The translations under genes were made by a program, and so were the position numbers. The notes beneath the pieces were generated by a model. It was not told where the DNA came from. It saw only the letters and a program-made list of their open reading frames with translations, and searched no databases. 64,000 nt of DNA from Epiperipatus broadwayi (taxonomy: Eukaryota; Onychophora; Udeonychophora; Euonychophora; Peripatidae), in contig JAQFVV010006246.1 of NCBI GenBank assembly GCA_028023455.1, positions 2,779,501 through 2,843,500 on the forward strand, read 5' to 3'. Of this stretch, positions 47,425 to 59,667 are shown piece by piece; the first letter of the stretch is position 1; each line of letters starts with the position of its first letter.

Positions 47425-47492
47425 GTGGGGCGCCATGGACCCGGAAAAAAAATACTATGTAACAGTCAAAACATGTCTATCTCACTAACACA
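47361..47492. repeat. inverted repeat centred on a tRNA-Lys-type primer-binding site
   Basis: The left arm (..TGTTTTGACCGGTACAG.., T run, CCGGG, TGGCGCCC) and right arm (GGGCGCCA, CCCGG, A run, ..TAACAGTCAAAACA) are reverse complements with some mismatches. The centre, 47414-47435, is itself nearly palindromic. Two element ends of the same family thus meet head to head. Confidence 0.7.
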
Positions 47493-49400
47493 CTAGAATT
47501 TAAACCTGCAACATAGAACTCAACACTAGGAGAGTTACCTCCCAGAAATCTCAAGTTCGAATCCAAAGTCCAAACTCCACAACGCCCTCTACGTGATAAC
47601 ACATTTGATGCTACTAATAATATAATTTCATGCCGGTACCGGTGATCAGGGAGAAAACAAAAGACTAAATCTAAAATAGCCCTAGGTTAATTTAACAATA
47701 ACTTATAGATGTGCCAAAGATAAGTTTAATGGACTATGTAATTTATATTGCACCCTGAATAAATAGAGAAAAGGAAATAAATTTATAAATAAGATTTTAA
47801 TAATGGTAATAAAATAATTTAGCGATATAAATTGGATAGTTATATAATAAACAAACAAGATGGCTGATACCTCGTACTTGGGTTCGTTTAGATAAAGTGT
47901 CTATCATATATTGACACGGTAGGCATATGTGAGTCACGTAAAGTCTAATAGAGTTTGAAATATTCTAAACATTTATCACTGGAGATCGAGAGTCGCTCGT
48001 GAATAGATTATAAGATCGAGCTACACTGAACGGATTTGAAATTCATTTGAATAGAATTCTTTTAATAAGTAAAGGGAAATATACGGTGGTGCTAGCGAGT
48101 ATATGCTGAGGAGGGGTGCAGTTTATGAGTATGCAACTTTCAAGGATGGCAAAAGGTCTTGGCATTGGATAGGCATTCTGCCTTTTATTTGGGACATCTC
48201 TAGCCCACTCACAGCTCAAGCCTGGCCCGCACCCAGGAGCTTCGTAACTGTGTGGACATACGCGAAATAATTCCCATGTGCCATTTTAGCACATGACTGG
48301 GAACCGTGGAGTAAAATATGGGGAAACAGATTCGAATGATGATGACCTTTGCCAACAGGAGGATTCCAGCACCCATGCATATTTACTAGCAGCACAGCTT
48401 AATTTTCATAAGAATTAATAAAATAAAGAGCAATTCGTTAATTAAGGAACAGAAATAGCTCGATCTCGACTTTCATATTTGAATAGCCAGCAGACTCTCA
48501 ACAAAACTTAAGATAAATAACTATTCATTTAACAAAATTTTATACGCAAAATATACTTTGAAACATATATATGAGATACTTTTAAATAGAAACGATGGGA
48601 CGGGGGGAATGCGTGTTTGCGGTTTATAAACTAAGATGGCAACCACGCATCATTTAACTTCCCTACGTAACTCGCATTAGTCTAAAGAAATTAATTATGC
48701 ATTTCATAATAACACATTGAAATTAAACATTTATAAATATAATAGAAGATCAACCCAAGCACAAATTCAGCATGCATTAGAAAAACATTTAAATAAATAC
48801 ATTTATAGAATATACAAAATTGTTAGCTTTAGCTCGAAGTTTTCCGAGATCTCGGGTTGATTTTAATTACCTTGTTCTTTTAACTGTGTCCGTGGGAATT
48901 TCCAAACTTGTAGCAAAGTTCTTAAGTAAAATTATGAGTTTTCTTCGATTCATGGTTCCGCAGCAGCAGTTAGAAGATTTTAGGAGCAGCATATCATTGG
49001 GCTGGTTCAGTTGGATTTCATGATACGGTGACAGGACATCAGATTTTGACTGACGGACGGCCGAGCACAGGATCCCGAGGAAAAACAGCGTTGCCCCGTT
49101 ACCCCGACATTCTGAGGTTAAACTATTTTACAACTGGATTTACTGTCACGATCAGGTAGCTTAATTAATAACTCTGTCTAATCATAATTACAATCAATCA
49201 GCCCTATTTATATGCTCTCCTTGATTACCATCTAACCCTGCGGTGATGAAATCCATTCTTTAATTATTACACATTTGAAAAACACGGATTACATTTTCTA
49301 ATTAAAATCTGTTCGTAAACACTGTTTTATCTCATCAAATCTACTGGCGCCAATATGATTAAAATTAGCTACTATTGTTCTTTCTCTACCCTCACTGATT
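47425..49400 (-). other. second LTR-like block, opposite orientation
   Basis: On the minus strand it has TATAAATA at 49205-49212 and ends at the inverted junction with GACTGTTACA and CCGGG. A GGATTCGAACTTG (about 47555, minus) corresponds to the GGATTCGAGG of the plus-strand block. Composition is balanced at 48110-48370 and 48990-49120. No protein is recognised. It is a probable inverted relative of the 45.0-47.4 kb block. Confidence 0.4.
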
Positions 49401-51099
49401 TAAAAATGATGACATGTTTTTGAATAATATTTTACAACGCTTTACATTTATCAAATACTATTTCTGAATTTAATTTCCAGAAACATTTCTCAGTGATATT
49501 ATTTCTTAAAGACAAATAATTATAACGAAATAACATCACAAATAAATCGATTCAAAAACAACTTTTAAATAAAATATTTTGATATATTTTTTTTTTAATA
49601 TTATCGCAGTATGTGTGTAGATGAGAATATGTGACCTACTTTATTGTACAAGCATATATACGTAATATATACTCGACGGTTTGAAAATAAAACCGTTTAA
49701 AAACAATTTTAATTATTATTAAACCCCGGGCACCCCATTATACATATAAATTTAGGCGGGATTTCGGTAAATATACCCAGTACACACACAATACGATGAA
49801 ATTAGGGTTTTAAATAAGGCATGAGGGTAGGAAACAGGCAGGCAAGGCGAAACTAAGATTGGTAAAGCAAATCTTACTGTTTCCATATCTTTAATAGAAT
49901 TTTGTTTAACAAATACAACAATTGAATTCATTATTGCAGTTATTTTTTCTATTAATAAATTAATAGATACCCTTTTCACTTTTTTTTTTATTAATAAAGG
50001 AAAAATACTTACTGAATATCTTACTCCTCCCTTCTCTCTTTTTTAAAAAAAGCAATTCCACAATTGTTCTTTTTCATTATTGTGATAACTGAGAAGTATA
50101 AGTGATCTATCAAATCAAAAAAATCTGAACATTTTATTGAAAAATTATATCTGTTTAGTTGCTTTGATATTTTATAAAGATAGTTTCCACCATTTTCACT
50201 ATAAACTAAAAAATTAAACTTCAAATATTTTTATTAATATCTTTTTTTTTTTTTACTTCAATGTTTTTCTGCAACACAGGTACGTGAAATTCTGCTTGCA
50301 GAGTACATGTAACTGCACTAAAAATTTAAAGGTGTATTTACTTTCTCTTTGACAGTAATGAATAAGAATCAGTAAAAAAAACTATATAAGCTTTAGTTAA
50401 ATTATTGGTGCAAATGATAACATAATATATAAATCAATCATAGAATTAAATGTAAATCAAGGGGCAAATTTGAGAGAATTATTGATGTTATTATACTATA
50501 GACAATTATTTATTTAACAGTAATGTTTGTTTTGTAAAGAGAAAAATCTTCACATAGTTAAATGTGTTAACTTTTAAGCAATAGATTTAATTTTACATTT
50601 TAAAAATGTTTGATATGTAGGCATCCATTCTTTTTAATTATAAAGGGGTGCAATATAAATTTAACTGGAGAGTTGAGAATTATTGATGAAAGATTTTGTA
50701 ACCATATGAGTTTCATGGCATACAACAACATAGTAGTATGTGTGCATAAATATATATAAAAAGCTGAAAGAATAAGTAGAAATAAACACAGACAAAAATT
50801 TTATAGATATTTTCTACATTTTCCTGAAATAATATCACAATTAAGGATTAAATAATTTTGAATTTAAAACAAAATATTATTATAAATCAAGCAGTTAAAA
50901 GGTCTAATTAATATTGTATTCAGCTCTTGAAATTAAAACAAGCATGTTTTATGGCAATAGATACCCTAGTAATTATAGAATGTCTACTATCTATTTTGGA
51001 AAACTTCTTTTAAGTAAAACTTGTAGATCATACTTTTAATAAAATTTCAAAATTGCTTTTGAAAGGATTAAAGTGATCTTTTGAAAAGATAAAAGAAAA
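49401..51099. other. AT-rich intron sequence, nothing assigned
   Basis: Long A/T runs and no coding signal. Confidence 0.4.
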
Positions 51100-51252
51100 A
51101 TATTTTTTAATTAATGAATTTTCTTCACCCACCCTAACTATAACAAGGGTTGATAAAAAGTGTAGATTTATACAGAGATCCCATGAAGATGTAACTGAAG
51201 GCAAGAGGGTAGTAGGTCCATCAGCTGTTCCATAATTCATTATGGAGTAGTT

Positions 51253-51621
51253 TTGATTGACATGAAAGTCAAACCCAACTTTTCCGTTTTTCAAAACCTT
51301 AATGTGGATAAGACAACTTGCTTGGCTAAAGTCTCTCCAATCCTAGACATAAGGAAGATCTTTGCAAACCAAAGACAACAAGCCAGTCTACTGTTAGAAA
51401 GAACCAGCTTTCCCAGAGTGCATCAGTTTGATGAAGAATTAGTTATACATATGCCACTTTATCTATATGCAAGGAACCAGAGATCAATGTATCACATTGT
51501 ATTTATAAAAACTGCCACTGCTGGATTATCTCAAACAATTCCTTTAAATGACATTTTAAAAATGACATATGTAGAGAACAATATTACTTTAAATCATTTA
51601 TTTAAAGAAAATAACATTTAA
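51253..51621 (+). CDS. unidentified 122-codon open frame, possible repeat-derived fragment
   Basis: One of the longer uninterrupted frames outside retroelements, with mixed amino-acid composition (residues such as KTTCLAKVSPILDIRKIF and FDEELVIHMPLYLYARN) and not just AT-driven residues. No family is recognised and no splice signals are clear. The preceding 150 bases also read in partly open frames, which suggests the 3' end of an old mobile-element protein rather than a host gene. Confidence 0.25.
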   Translation: MIDMKVKPNFSVFQNLNVDKTTCLAKVSPILDIRKIFANQRQQASLLLERTSFPRVHQFDEELVIHMPLYLYARNQRSMYHIVFIKTATAGLSQTIPLNDILKMTYVENNITLNHLFKENNI

Positions 51622-52089
51622 AATCTATAATTTGAGTGTAATACAAGTAAATAATTTTTATTTGAATTAAAGATGTTTATAATTGATTAACTAAGAGTAA
51701 TCTATTAAAAAAGAAAGCTTTTTTTATGAACTGTCAAAGATGTGATATTATTTTTTTAAAAAAAGCTTTTATTACCCATAAAAGAGAAGTTAACTAATAA
51801 TTTTAATTCATATTAGCTATATTTTAGGTCTACACATGTCATACATATGCAGTTATGTGGAAAATATATTTTTAATAATTATACTTTGATAATTAAAATA
51901 TCATGGTATAAATATCAGCATGCACATGGTAATCAATTATTATTCCACACATCTGTGTGATGATAAATGTGCTTTATGTAAATCTAGTATGTGGTATCTA
52001 TTATTAAAATGTGCTAACTTAAAATTTATTTTATTTTTATCTGACAATTCTTAAAATATGATAACTTATGTTTTTTTTATTATGATTAA

Positions 52090-53060
52090 AATATATTCAC
52101 TCAATTGTACTGCATGTTTAATATACCAATGCATGTTAGATAGACATGTACATGTAAGTTTTAATCATTTATTTTATTTTTATATAATGATCCAAATATG
52201 TCCATAAATTGTACTGCATGTCTGGGTGCAGATATATAGGTGTTTTATATTGAAGCATATAGGAAATCAATGTAATAACTTGAGTTTTGTTTTTATGTTA
52301 GATCAAAATCAAAAAGCTTAATTTATATGTGTATAATCAGATTCTGCAGACCTTAATATTATGTTTTTCTTGTTGTTAATAAACTTGCATTCCATTGTTA
52401 AAATTATTCAAGTAACTTAATTTTAAATGGTTTTTTAGATTATTATATGCCGCATCATCACTTGTTTACAATAATAGATGTACAGCATGTGTTCTCTGAG
52501 CTAGATTTGTGCATAATAGTCTATTATATAAAAGGGTGTATATTAGTGTATGGGCATCCTGTTAATGATGATGATCTTTCCTGGATTGGCACAAAGGGAA
52601 TATTCTTTAAAGTCCATGTATTAGATTTTATTTTTGTTTAATTTCTATTAGAACTAAATTTATAGTTGGCCAATACACTAATGGGATTAAGTGGTCAGAA
52701 GATTGATGATGATCAGCATATTTTAATATCCCAGCCTTATTGTTTTTATGGTTGTATATTCTATGGATTAGCACTTAAGTTGATTCATCCAAATTAATAA
52801 TTAAATAATTTTGCCTAGCTGGCAAAAGTCTGATCTGCAGTAAACCCATTTCAAATCTAGTCACTAGATTGACTGTTGATTTATTTTTATTGTTGATCAT
52901 TCATGATGCTGGATAATTATTACTTATTTATAATTCTGGTGAACTTATAGTTAATTATGCTTATGATTAAGATAGTTAGCTGTGATCTCTCAGAGTGACA
53001 TCACTGATGTCTCTCATGCTCCTTACTTTATTTCATGCTCATTCTTTTATATTTATCATT
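52090..53060 (+). repeat. dispersed repeat, copy 2
   Basis: The partner of 43500-44440, same orientation, 8.6 kb away, with the landmarks in the same order. The pair could be a segmental duplication or two insertions of one element. Confidence 0.6.
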
Positions 53061-55117
53061 ATTTTATCATCATTACTTGATATTTAATTTATATTAAATA
53101 TGGATTATCTTTATTTGATATAGATATCATTATTGTATATTTTATACTAATTAAGTTATATTTAAATTTTATTATTTGAAATATTTTGTTTACTTGAGGT
53201 GATGATGATGGTTTGTCATCCCCCCAGGTAACTCCATAAGTCCATTCTGTTACAATAACAAATTAATGTTTGTTTCATTAATCATGAAAAAATATTTGAT
53301 AAAATTAATTAGATTATTTTATTAGATATTTTGAAAAAAAAAAATACAAATTTGGAAAAAATATGCTCATTAAAACAATTAAATACAAATAAAATGTTAA
53401 ATGTATTATTAAGTAGAGTAGTTTTCTTTCTGATAATAATTTTAGATAAGAAAATGGTTGTTTGCCTGCTTTTAAATAAAATAAATGCCCCTATCACTAT
53501 GTGAATAGATAATACAGCAGTTATTTCTCCATTTGGCCAAACTTAGATGTTACGAGAAGAAAGATTCCAGCTAAATTGAAATAACATTTTTTTCAGAATT
53601 GAATTTCATCATTTTCAGTATTCAGTTTACTGAAGAATTCAATAGAACTGACAATGAATCATTAATATTCTAAACTTGAAGATTCTGTTAGAAATTACCA
53701 CTATGCTTGAAATTGATGTTTTATGTTTTTAATAAGTAATAAACTCATTAGAAGTAAAAATAAATTTTCAGAAATAGTAACAATTTTAGATATCATTTGA
53801 TGATAAACATAAAAAAAGTCCTAATAGATCTAGAAAAGACTATTTTAAATAAACATAATCTTTCCAAACTTATCATGAATAATATATCATCAAATGGAAT
53901 ACAATAGGAAATTTCAGGAAAAATATATTTCTAGATGAAGCATTGGTTGTTATTGCATCAAAATCCTGAATATTTAATGAACTGCATTATACTTACTAGT
54001 GGTTCTTTCATTCAGTATATAAAACATACAGCCCAAAATGAAGAAACTTTTCAACATAACATAGATTTTTTAAATAATATTTTGCTCCCCATTTCTTTCA
54101 ATAATCTTTTAAACTAAATTATGTCATCAAGCTTTGTGATAAAAAATGATAAAAGTAATAACATCATTGATAAACCACATATAACTATCAGTAATAGTTC
54201 TGGGTTTTGATAAGTTTCTTCTAGTATGGAAAAATTTAAGTTATCTGACATTTTATTAATACAGAGCAATGGAGTTCTCAACCAAAGTAGAGAATTCACC
54301 CTATCAAATTTAAAATCAAGACTATCCTTTAAAATAAAATTTCAAGAAACAAGAACTGTAATCATTTTTGGTATTGGGAAAATATTGTGAAAATTTAAGC
54401 ATGATAGGATAGAAACAGCTGAATCTGTATAAACTGCTCAATACAAGGTCACAGTGGAGCTGGAAAAGTTTCCTGAGAACAAGCATTTTTAAAAATAAAA
54501 ACAATTGAGAACTCCTAGTACAAATTGAAGTAATTTTTGTTCAACAAAATTAGGATAGTTGATGATAAAAAATTGAATTATTTATTAATAAAAGAATAGT
54601 ATTTTTTTTTGTTAAATATGAAGCAAATCATAGGTGACAAACAAGGTAGATATTAGTGAATAATAGAAAATGCAGTAAAAATGAGGCATCAAGAACATTG
54701 AACATAATGAAAGCAATACTTGATGAATTTCCAAAGAAAATAAACAGATTATAAAAGAAGTCAGAAAGTATTAGACAATTATTTAAAAAAGACAGAAAAT
54801 GCAGAGCAAATATTAGAAAATACTGGGAAGAAGTTAAAGAAGAGAGTATGAAATATTAGGAAAAGATGAGATAAGAAAAATTTAACAAAAATTAAAAACA
54901 AAATAAAAATAGAGTAAAAATACAAATTGAAGTATGGGAATTAAAATCAATAAAAAAATAAAACTATGTGAGAGTAATATTAACTTTGTGATTCAATTCA
55001 AAATGACTTACAAGCTCCTGAGAATAGATAGTATGATTCCACAAAAAATAATTACTTAGTTTATGAAGTACTGACAAATATTTCTATATGATTTCCTATT
55101 AGTGGGCCCCAGAAACA
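53061..55117. other. AT-rich intron sequence, nothing assigned
   Basis: Purine-rich stretches at 54600-54960; no recognisable gene. Short frames here have no family signature. Confidence 0.35.
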
Positions 55118-55129
55118 ATATTTATTTTA
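55118..55129. repeat. left 12-bp target-site duplication of hammerhead element 2
   Basis: ATATTTATTTTA, repeated at 56211-56222. Confidence 0.6.
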
Positions 55130-55289
55130 AGCCAATAAACATTGCATGATCACTTCTTATGCTTGCTTATACTGTTTTAAAACAGGCAAAATTCACTATA
55201 CGTATTACCACACACAGCAAGCTAGAATAATCAATGGATGCCAGAAGGCTTGTGCATAAAAGCCCCATCTAGTACCTACTCATCCAATA

Positions 55290-55331
55290 TCCCCAGACTA
55301 GTTTCTGGCTTGTAGCTTTCATCAGTGAGGA
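55290..55331 (-). ncRNA. type I hammerhead ribozyme, intact core
   Basis: On the minus strand: UCCUCA, CUGAUGA, a weak stem-loop II around CUACAAG, GAAA, CUAGUC, UGGGGA. All core bases are present and helix I is complete. It is the best match to the textbook CUGAUGA core in the window, although stem II is short. Confidence 0.75.
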
Positions 55332-55905
55332 GTCTCGGATCTGAGAGCACTGCACCTAGATCTTAGGATCTAATGCAACCATCTAGCAGCCACCTTTTAT
55401 CTCCACTTAACTATAAAACTATGAGTCTTAAATTGAAAACGCCTTAATGTTTCCAATCCAAGATCATTGGCTTATACAGTCATATGGGTCTGAACTCAGT
55501 TCAGTACCCATACATTTTGGTGTCTTTGGTTCTTTAATAACCCTATCCACCACTATCCTATTAGGCAGAATTGGTTTTAAGCCAATAAACATCACATGAC
55601 CACCCAATTCTTATGCTTTCTTATATCTGTTTTAAAACAGGCAAAACCCAATATACGTATTGCCACACACAGCAAGCACAAGCCTTCTGGCATCCATTGA
55701 TTACTCTAGCTTGCTGTGGGTGGCAATACATATAATGAGTTTTGCCTGTTTTAAAACAGTTATAAGCAAGCATAAGAAGTGGTGGTCATGTGATGTTTAT
55801 TGGTTTAAAACCAATCCTGCCTAATAGGATAGTCATGGCTATGGTAATTAAAGAACCAAAACACCAAAATGTATGGGTACTGAACTGAGTTCAGACCCAT
55901 ATGGT

Positions 55906-55913
55906 TATATAAG
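55906..55913 (+). promoter_or_regulatory. TATA box in hammerhead element 2
   Basis: TATATAAG, placed as in copy 1 (4049-4056), 147 bases before the ribozyme. Confidence 0.35.
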
Positions 55914-56052
55914 CCAATGAGCTTGGATTGGAAACATTAAGGTGTTTTCAATTTAAGACTCGTAGGTTTGTAGTTAAGTGGAAATAAAAGGTGGCTGCTA
56001 CAGGGTTGCATTAGATCCTAAAATCTAGGTGCAGTGCTCTCAGATACAAGGC

Positions 56053-56094
56053 TCCTCACTGATGAAGGTCACAAACCAGAAACTAATCTGGGGA
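56053..56094 (+). ncRNA. type I hammerhead ribozyme, stem III weakened
   Basis: UCCUCA, CUGAUGA, stem GGU-CACAA-ACC, GAAA, then CUAAUC in place of CUAGUC, and UGGGGA. The core strands are intact. The stem II change to GGU/ACC keeps two of three pairs canonical plus U-A, but stem III loses one of its two pairs and the cleavage triplet is AUC. Confidence 0.7.
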
Positions 56095-56210
56095 TATTGG
56101 ATGAGTAGGCATTAGATGGGGATTTTATGCACAAGACTTCTGGCATCCATTGATTACTCTAGCTTGCTGTGTGTGGCAATACATATAGTGAGTTTTGCCT
56201 GTTTTAAAAC

Positions 56211-56222
56211 ATATTTATTTTA
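56211..56222. repeat. right 12-bp target-site duplication of hammerhead element 2
   Basis: ATATTTATTTTA, identical to 55118-55129. Confidence 0.6.
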
Positions 56223-58009
56223 CCTGGTAATAAAGTTAAACCTGATCTTTTTGTATGTATGCATTAATTAATTCATTTATAATTTTTTTATACAAATTTG
56301 AAGTTGAGAAAATTAATATATTTATTATAAATTCCAGTGAGTATCCATAAACTTTGTGCTTAAATTTGTTGTTAATTGAGAGTCTTTATGCAAATATTTT
56401 TACATATATTGCATTAATACAGAATGAAAGAGTAGTGAGGGGTAATAGCAAATGAACAAAAACAAATATAATTAAAGTTATAAACACAACATTAGCGGCA
56501 AATAATCAACAACAATCAGGATATTAATTGTAAGTTAATTATGAATTGATTTAAAATTTTAAAGACAAAATTTTAGGTTTATTTTTAAGTCAATGCCAAT
56601 CTTGGTGAATAATATTATAAAAGACAGACATCAATATGACAAATATAAGGGCTTAAGTAAAAATAATAATGCACATGTTAAAAGTGTTGGAATCAAATTA
56701 ATACTGATCATTATTAATGCTCTCAGCCATCAGATGCCATTAGTATAATGATCATCATTAAACTAGTTGACATTATAAAATCTATAAAGCAAAGTAAGTG
56801 AACATTAAATGTAAGTTTCATTACTTTAGGGTCATATAACAATTCTACAGAGAATCATATATCCATGCACACACCTAAGCTAGCTTTGGGATCATAAGTA
56901 TCCGGACAACTGTGAGCAAGAGAAAATATAATTAATTTATTCTACTACTAAATAACTTTACTGGAATAACAAAATAATGTTGAATAAATTTATTAATTAG
57001 AAGTAATAATAAAAAAGAATGATCTGTAAAATATCTATAAATAGATTATTCTGATTTGTCTTTTTAAGTGTTCGAAAATCATCCTTGTTCGAAAATCATC
57101 CTTCAATAGATAGAAAAAATTAAATAAATGATTTAACATGATTTAAATTATAATTTACAAATATCACCAAATATTAAATAATAACCTATTGCCATGCACA
57201 CTTAATACCAAAATATTCCAATCATTAATGAACTAATAAATATTCTATTTTAATATATAATGAATGGGTTTAGATAAGTGTGTATGTGTATAGATAAGAG
57301 CACATACTCTGCATTCTATAAAAATATAAAAAGAATATTCTACTTCTTAATTCTTAACACTTTAATTTAAAATGAAATTATTTTTACCATCTAATTATAT
57401 AAATATATTAAAACAATTTAAAGTCTGAATTTTTACATATCATTAAAATAGACATTTGATAATTACATTGTTTTTTCTTGTTCTAAAAAAAATATTTGAT
57501 GAATATCATAAAAATTCTAAAGAAATATACTAGACCTTTTTTTACTAATCAATTTTTTTTTGTCATGCTTATTTTTCGTTTACCTGCCTAATTTATTTAT
57601 TTTATTAAAAAGTTACTGTAAAGCTTGATTATATATAGTTTTTCTTTTGAACTATAAGCAAAAATAAATATTAGTCAACAGCAAACTTAATATTTGAAAT
57701 TATATGTCATTGTATATTTTTATATCATTTTAATAAATTGCTTATATTTTGTTTCTTTCTAAATTAAACAGTATATTGAATTGATCTTGAAATTCCATGT
57801 CATCTGATTTAGCCTATATATTTTTTTTGAAAGTAATTTAAATTCACCATTTTAGCTCTGTTTTTGTTCATTTTTGTTGTATTAAGCTTTTTACACTCGC
57901 CATATAAAACTTTCATAATCATATATTTACAAAAAATTATACTTTGTGACTTTTTACAAAAATTTGTTGTTGCCTTTTTATGAAATTTTTTAAATTTTAT
58001 TTTTATTAG
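56223..58009. other. AT-rich intron end, nothing assigned
   Basis: Contains an 18-base tandem doublet (GTTCGAAAATCATCCTT at about 57071 and 57089). Otherwise no structure beyond AT-rich intron. Confidence 0.4.
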
Positions 58010-58227
58010 ATTTAATTTATTCAATATTGAAACCTCGGATTTATGCAATCATACTTATGTAGAAGTATATGATGGTGAAAATACTCATGGTAAACTTTTG
58101 GGACGATTTTGTGGAGAATTAGTGCCTGAATTTTTACAAACACGGACAAATAATATGTATATAGTATTTGAAACTTCTGTCAGCTCTCAGCAAAGAGAAT
58201 TTAAAGCAACTTACAGGAATACTTTTG
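58010..58227 (+). CDS. CUB-domain exon, second half
   Basis: The exon of 218 bases between TTTTATTAG and GTGAGT starts by completing the Lys codon begun at 14895. It reads FNLFNIETSDLCNHTYVEVY, then DGENTHGKLLGRFCGE, then NNMYIVFETSVS and EFKATY. This supplies C3 (SDLC), the YVEVYDG motif with its acidic calcium-site-type residues, C4 (RFCG) and the final beta strand of a CUB domain. The exon ends in phase 1, as the first CUB exon begins, so the domain is a 1-1 module of the kind readily duplicated in multidomain extracellular proteins. Further exons downstream must encode the rest, but none is recognised before the window ends. Confidence 0.9.
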
Positions 58228-58239
58228 GTGAGTTATATT

Positions 58240-59000
58240 ATTTATAAACATATACACATTTAAAAATTATATGTGCAATATATATTGAAGCATTTTTGCT
58301 CATCTGACTAGATCTCTGTTACACATAAAATGCGTGAGTTGATCAAATTATGGAAAAAGAAGAAAGTTTCATTTCTATTTCTAAAAACATAACTATATTT
58401 CCTGATCAACTCTACCTAGTAATTGTTACGATTTATGCTATTGATGAAATCAGCTTTTATTTCTTTTTATAAGGGCACCAGGATTCATGTAAAAATCCGT
58501 TTAAATCTGTCACATCGCGTCTCAAAAATTAAAAAGAAAAATGTTTTTAAAAGAATCGTTATCATATTTTACCATAACTAGAATTATTTTCTAAATATTA
58601 TTATTCCTGGAGCTTGGTCAACACATATTGGCAAAGGTAAATTATATTTTCAAATCTTACCAAACTAATATTAATAAATTTAATAATAATCGTCAATAAT
58701 GTACAATGAAAAGTTGATATTAGAAATAAATATTTTTATTCCAACAAATTAAAATATTTACAGATAAATTACTAAATAAATAAAACTGAAGAGAACACAC
58801 ATTAATCCAGATAATGAATCAATTAATAAAAAACAGTTAAAGTTCTTAGGTACACAAGAGCCTCTTGAACAATAAAATTTAAAGTCTTTATCAGGATCAT
58901 TTTAAGCTTATTTTTTAAAAATTGTTTGCAAACTTTGTCACAATTGGGAAAGGTTACTCTTAACTTACTGGTAAGTTGGTGTAAATTTATGGAATCCTGA
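58240..59000. other. AT-rich intron sequence, nothing assigned
   Basis: No exon-like features are seen. Confidence 0.4.
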
Positions 59001-59300
59001 GCTCATAGGAATTTCCATGGGTACCTTCTGCCGGCCTCTTCAATTATTGGTCTATTCTATAGCTAGAGAAAAAGCACCATTGTGGTGATTCTTTCATTAT
59101 AAAAAGTGGTATTCACAAAACTCCATTTCCATGCTTGCATGACAGCTCAGTACAGCAAGTGGCATACCTGTGCAGAAGTATATTACTGCCACAGGTTAGG
59201 CTCGCAGAAACCTCCAACTCTAAGACATGGAACCAGAAGGTAAAGAAAGACCTAGATCGAAGTTGTTCTCTTCTTTTTATACTTCAATCCAGTTTTTGAA
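59001..59300. repeat. GC-richer patch, probably an unclassified repeat
   Basis: Balanced composition over about 250 bases, with no open frame bounded by splice sites. It could be a fragment of a mobile element. No homologous copy is seen in this window. Confidence 0.3.
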
Positions 59301-59667
59301 ACTTCTGCGCATCCTTTTGTCCTTTTATCAGCATATAAGATAATCTTGTACACTCTTGCTTAAATTTAAATTACAAAGTCTTTATTTTTTTAATATAATT
59401 CTGCCATCTTTAAATAGCTAAAATATTTTTCTTTTAGCTTATCTGGATTAGTAATTTGTGTGTCTTTTGTTCTCTCCAATTTTTTACTTTTATTTTTAAC
59501 TAGAAAAAAAAATGTGGACAAAAAATTTAACTTTCATTGTACATTTAAAAACAAATTATACTAATCAAAAAAAAAAAATCTAAAATGTTTTTCTTTTAAA
59601 AGATCACTAAATTTACTTTTTTTTCTTAGCTTTTAAATATCTTACTGAATGCCAATATATTTGTACC

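Larger units (their letters stand above)
55130..56210. mobile_element. inverted hammerhead-ribozyme element, copy 2
   Basis: 1081 bases with the same head-to-head layout as 3283-4348: a minus unit (hammerhead at 55290), then a plus unit (hammerhead at 56053). It is flanked by a 12-bp direct repeat ATATTTATTTTA (55118-55129 and 56211-56222). The palindrome CTGTTTTAAAACAG recurs near the ends and at the internal junction. The target sequence and duplication differ from copy 1, so this is an independent insertion and not a duplication of the other locus. Non-coding. Confidence 0.75.
14896..58009 (+). other. 43.1-kb intron inside one CUB domain
   Basis: The donor GTATGT at 14896 and acceptor TTTTATTAG ending at 58009 have compatible phases (2), and the joined translation gives a complete CUB domain. 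The interior holds at least two Gypsy elements, one Penelope element, a LINE, hammerhead arrays, foldback elements and tandem repeats. No further host exon is recognised inside. Splicing is inferred from sequence only. Confidence 0.75.

Noticed and set aside
53309-54504. Three minus-strand frames of 60-62 codons
   Set aside because: Random AT-rich frames without domain, splice or repeat support.
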